DNA of 64,000 nucleotides from Phialocephala subalpina (taxonomy: Eukaryota > Ascomycota > Leotiomycetes > Helotiales > Mollisiaceae). Shown here in pieces: positions 60,030-64,000 of the stretch (positions are counted from its first letter, which is position 1; every line of letters begins with the position of its first letter). The stretch lies in contig FJOG01000029.1 of NCBI GenBank assembly GCA_900073065.1, positions 247,939 to 311,938 of the forward strand, written 5' to 3'. The notes under the pieces were generated by a model. It saw only the letters and a program-made list of their open reading frames with translations, was not told where the DNA came from and made no database searches. A program made the translations under genes and the position numbers.

Positions 60030-60780
60030 CGTGTTGAGCAACAGGAAGCTGTCAAACGAGTGTGTAATTATTTTGTTAATAGCGGGCGTCGCGAAGAAAT
60101 GCCGATATATCGATGATACAGGCGGCAAGGCTGAAACGTAGCCTTGCAGGCAGGTTCTGGTGCTTCGGGAAGCTTCTAATCAGCTGTTATTGACACGGCG
60201 TGTAGCATCGTGAAATAACAAAGAAAAATTAAAGGTGCACGGTGATGTGAGGATTTCGCGTTGATGGGAGGAACTGTAGGATGATCTGTGCGTACCGTAT
60301 TCAGTCGTCTGAGTCCTCAAGCTCTCCTTCTCTTGTCCAAAGCAATCTTTTATGGCCGCCCTGATCGAAGTGACAAAAGAACATATGGTTCAGCAATTGA
60401 GAAATCTATTCTTAGAATGTTGGTTTCGGTGCTGCGGCAGGTTGTTGGATTCTCCTGGCTGGTGATTGGCTCGTCGGTTGTACCCCAGGGAACCAGAAAC
60501 CAGAAACCAGAAACCCAAAACGTAATCATGGAATAGGTGGAAAGTGATATCGTCTATCTTAGGAATTAGCTGGCTTTTATGTCTGATACCTCAATGCTGC
60601 GAGTGTTACAGGGGATGAAAAAAATGAACTTAGGAACATCATCAACCTTACAACGGCTCGCGTCTGTGTTTGTTCGGCAGTCGGCATGTGACGAGTCCCT
60701 GAGGGTCGGGGGGGGGGGGAGTCCTCCCGGGCCCCGTCCCCTGTTGCAGGACGCCACATGTGAGATATGACAAGGCTCCG
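60030..60780. other. Upstream region of paralogue B
   Basis: No gene seen. Contains a run of 12-13 G at ~60708-60720 followed by a C-rich stretch. Confidence 0.4.
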
Positions 60781-61310
60781 TCATGGCCGAAGAAGGAAAG
60801 CTGAGAAAAGTGGCGTAGCATCCCTGTCCAGTTCGTGATTTTAAAAACACAAACTGGTCAGGGGAACGAGGAGTATGATGGCATGGCTGAAGACGGAAAG
60901 CTACTTCGTATCTACCCTATTAAGTGTAGCGAGACCAGGGTGTTCTAGGCTGGCACAGGCCAGAAAATCACCCAAATCGGTTTAAACACCCTTTCCCGCC
61001 CCCAGTCTCACTACATTTAATAGGGTAGATACGAAGTAAGATGAGTGGCGTAAGATCCCTGACTAGTTCGTGGTTTTCAAAACCACGAACTGGTCAAGGG
61101 TACGAGGAGTATTACGGAAAGCTAAGATGAGTGGCGTAAGATCCTTGACCAGTTCGTGGTTTTGAAAACCACGAACTGGTCAGGGGTCTGAGGATATAAT
61201 GGCTGAAGACCGAAAGCTGGGGAAGGTGGCGTAAGATCCTTGACCAGTTCGTGGTTTCAAAACCACGAACTGGACAGGGATGCGAAGAGCCGAAAGTTGG
61301 AAGCTGGGGA
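60781..61310. repeat. Array of four palindrome-bearing repeat units
   Basis: Palindromes at 60826-60859, 61061-61095, 61147-61181 and 61242-61275 share the core GTTCGTGGTTTT / AAAACCACGAAC; the third is perfect with 17-bp arms. Each is preceded by GTGGCGTARGATCC and followed by GRAAAGCT, giving a unit of about 86-100 bp. The array lies between the divergent paralogues B and C. Confidence 0.88.
60904..61036. mobile_element. 133-bp MITE with 34-bp-class terminal inverted repeats and TA duplication
   Basis: Left end CTTCGTATCTACCCTATTAA and right end TTAATAGGGTAGATACGAAG are inverted copies, and pairing extends ~32 bases with two transition differences. TA flanks both sides (60902-60903 and 61037-61038). 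The neighbouring repeat unit has the same sequence without the insert, with a single TA at 61123-61124, so it serves as an empty site. TA targeting points to the Tc1/mariner class. Confidence 0.88.
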
Positions 61311-61692
61311 AAGAGGGGCTACATCCCCGCAGAGCAGCGATTCCCACCCGATTAGCTTTAGATTTGCGTACAAGTCGAAACCACTTTCGGATAGCGGCTC
61401 TACTGCCCCACATTTCTTTCCTCAGTATCAGTCCTCTTCTTCTTTCAGATGAAATAGAAGAGAAAGAATTAAGAGTTTAATGTCGAAAGGAAATTAACGG
61501 CCCGAACCTTGTGCCTTAGCTCCCGCCTTTTCTGTGTATATACAGATCCTTTTCCCCCGTCTCTTCCCACCTCTCCTTCATATAGTTATCCTTACTCGTC
61601 TGCTTCTTCTCTTTCCGAACGTTTTCGAACGTCTTCACGCTCATTCAACAGACTCAACTCGACGCGTTTTAACATCTCACTCTATCAGAATC

Positions 61693-64000
61693 ATGTCCGC
61701 CCAAGAAGCTCCCGGTGACGAGATCTCCGTCTACCAAGATCCGCTCAAAGGTGGTGTCAGAACCACAAACCTTGTTGTCGATTCTCAGTACGTACAAAGT
61801 TGGAAATCTTGCCATGCTTTCCGAGAATTGTACCAGAACTGGTATGTACTGTCCCCGGCTGCCTGATACGTGACTAACAGTCTTCGTCTAGGAATGATGC
61901 AATCAAGGAAAGGAATAGGATTTATGGCGATTTCATCATACGCCGTGAGGATAACGACGACCACATCATATTCCTTGCGATCCACCCGAACCATTCAGGT
62001 CCCGATCCAGGTCACCAGCACGAACTCGGCTTCATCAAATACTCAAAAACAAACGGTACAATCGAATTGACGAATTATGACGCTTCGCTTAGTGGTAAAT
62101 CGCTTGGAATTGGCGAAAGTTCAAAAGCTGGTAAATCTCATTTGGCCGGACATCATGGGGAAGGCTACAAAGTAGCAGCCCTAGTGTTCCTTCGTGATGG
62201 ATGCCTCACAACAATCCACGCGTCGAAGTGTGAATGGACGTTTTTCGATGCCCAAAAGGGGGAGAAGAACGAGGGAGAGTTGTGTGTCAAGCCTAAGCCC
62301 AGAAGCAAGCAGCGTCTCGATGAGCAGCGAGCTGCCCAGGCGAGGCGTGCACAACAAGGCACACCTCGACCAAGGAAAGGATTCATCTGGAAGGATGTCA
62401 CATTTTTCATTGGTGGACACGAGGAAAGGAGGGTGTCATCAAACACATTCTTGGAGGGACGGAAAGTGTCGGAAGAAGAGTTTCTGGAGTGGACTAAATT
62501 TGCCCTCGAACTTAATCCTCCATCTAGAAATTCGCGCTACGAGACGAGCTGGGGCTCACTCATTCTTGATCCGGCGTTTGGCAACAAGATGTTCCTCAAA
62601 GGCATTCTACTGGACGAAAGTAGCTTCGATGGCGCACCATTTAAATATGGGTACAATCTTTTTGAAGGTTGCGTTGACAGAGACCGCAAGCGTCTGTCTA
62701 ATCAGCGTGAACAACCGCAAATACTCGCACAAATCTGGTCAGAAGCGATTGAGGAGGACGATTCACACTTGAGCTTGTACGTCGACATGCTTCAAACAGC
62801 TCCCACTCCCACAGCTCCTGTGCCCGCAGATGTTCTCTTCGCGCATCGCTTAATGACTCGCAACACGGCTTTCAAGATCTGGCGTTATCTATCGACGAGA
62901 GATCCTGAACGGAAGGACTTCTATTATGACTGTAGAAGACAGCAGGTACGTACCCTATAATGACCCGAGAGCCACGACAACTAACATAATATCTATTCAG
63001 GAGGTGGCAATCATTACCAACAGCCTTCAGAGAAATCCAGTTCAATTGCAGCCCTCCATATGGGATAGTTTGCGCAAACACGACCTCGTGCGAACCCCAC
63101 AGGAACATCAGACACACCTTTTCGAACATGCTCCAATCGCTGCAAATCTAGACATAGTCTATTCCACGGGTGTCAAGCGAGCGTTACGCGCAGCACTCAC
63201 TCTTGATCCCAAAGCTGCAGGCCTCGACTTGATATTCAAGGTCGGCGACGATTGAGGGCTAGACTTGCTAATCGTCGACTCAACCCTAATGATCGATGAA
63301 AAGTGGCTCGACTTCCGAGCAAGTCATGATAGGAGCGCCTGTTGGCTTTCGCAACACATCAAGGGGGGAGAAACTGGATTGGAGCACTTCTCCTGCTATC
63401 ACGTTGTCACGTACTGGTTTGACAAGATCTTGGAGGAGCTGAAACGACACTCGCATCTGCCTGAACTTGTGGGATCACATTCGAGTGGGCTCCTATCCCA
63501 GAGATTGACCGACAAGCTTCGGCAAATGCCGTTGATGATAACCGCCCACGCCACCGAGACCCCTGGCGGAATCCAGGTTTCCTGGACAGATTCAGAAGGT
63601 GACCTCCACTTCAGGTTGTATGGCTTGGATGGCAAGTATCGGGTGACCCTCCACCGCCAAAGCACCTGCGCCGCGGAGATAAATGCGATTGTTTCATCCG
63701 GTAAGCACATTCAATCTTCTCTTGAACTCAAGGAACGTACACTGACCACAACCAACCCAGAGGACGCAATTTCTCCTGCACCCATGTCCCCCGGTGACGA
63801 TTGGTTGATTATAATTACCAACTGTGGTTGTCCGAAAATCATTGTCGATCAAAGAGACCACAAGGCAACGTTCGCTGGATTAGATGCCGAGGAGGAATAT
63901 TTTCCAATGATCTCACGCACGGAATTTCAGTCATTCTTTGGTTTAGCGCCTTCAGCTGTTCGTCCGCTTGCACCTCTCGCGGTCGCTTCCCCAACAACAA
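61693..64000 (+). CDS. GHKL (Hsp90/MORC-type) ATPase-like protein, paralogue C; partial, one in-frame stop
   Basis: Exons 61693-61841, 61892-62945, 63001-63700 and 63761 onward, running off the window. Intron phases are the same as A and B, and exon 3 is exactly 700 nt as in B. N-box: Glu, Asn and Asp in FRELYQNWND across intron 1. Then IELTNYDASLSG, GESSKAG and GHHGEGYKVAALV. An extra basic insert (RSKQRLDEQRAAQARRAQQG) lies before the second part of the domain. CVDRDRKRLS, WLDFRASH, LHRQSTC and, in exon 4, CGCP and EEYFPMISR follow. A TGA at 63253-63255 interrupts exon 3, while homology continues on both sides (FKVGDD before, GLDLL after). It lies head to head with paralogue B. The coiled-coil end is beyond the window. 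Confidence 0.75.

Noticed and set aside
60781..61310. Regularly spaced palindromes resembling a CRISPR array
   Set aside because: Only four units, the spacers are themselves related (GTGGCGTARGATCC, GRAAAGCT), and the genome is fungal. A tandem or MITE-type repeat explains it.
1..64000. tRNA, rRNA or other structural RNA genes
   Set aside because: No tRNA A/B-box pair with a foldable cloverleaf or rRNA-like segment was noticed by eye. A tRNAscan or Infernal run would be decisive.

Overview
The window looks like a piece of chromosome from a filamentous ascomycete (Pezizomycotina; Leotiomycetes is my guess but is not proven here). The evidence is dense genes with 45-120 bp introns carrying GTANGT / CTNAC / YAG signals, fungus-only families (Zn2Cys6 regulators, 2EXR, GH10, GH93, questin-oxidase-like), and short, very AT-rich tracts holding transposon remains riddled with stop codons, as left by repeat-induced point mutation (RIP). 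Exon models below were built by eye from splice signals and reading frame. Where I give a spliced length, the summed exon length is a multiple of three.

Region by region: 1-2 kb is an AT-rich, transposon-derived block. 2.7-11.4 kb is a plant cell-wall utilisation cluster: a secreted GH93 arabinanase, a Zn2Cys6 regulator, a GH3 glycosidase and an MFS sugar transporter, set as two divergent pairs. At 11.9-14.2 kb is a nine-exon gene joining a fungal STAND-type N-terminal region, an SH3 domain and a string of Cys/His modules, each on its own phase-1 exon. 16-22 kb carries a secreted PAN-like protein, a possible F-box-like gene, a GH10 xylanase with XlnR-type promoter sites and a LaeA-like methyltransferase. 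22.7-31.4 kb has a serine hydrolase with an apparent frameshift, a divergent Zn2Cys6 regulator / MCT-type transporter pair and a 2EXR protein. 36-39 kb is a graveyard: a Dal5-like transporter, a copia RNase H and an epoxide-hydrolase fragment. 39.6-52.7 kb resembles a small, partly decayed aromatic-metabolism cluster: questin-oxidase-like, AflX-like reductase, class II aldolase, a bacterial-type TAXI binding-protein fold, a C2H2 regulator and a ruined FAD monooxygenase.

The most unusual content is a family of three large paralogues at 32.0-35.4 (-), 56.5-60.0 (-) and 61.7->64.0 kb (+). They share a five-exon layout with the same intron phases. Each starts with a GHKL (Hsp90/MORC-type) ATPase-like domain, and the two complete copies end in a coiled coil with SUMO-conjugation and SUMO-interaction-like motifs. 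Every copy is interrupted by exactly one in-frame stop, each at a different place and each explainable by a C-to-T (or G-to-A) transition. The last two copies are head to head, and an array of palindromes with a nested MITE lies between them.
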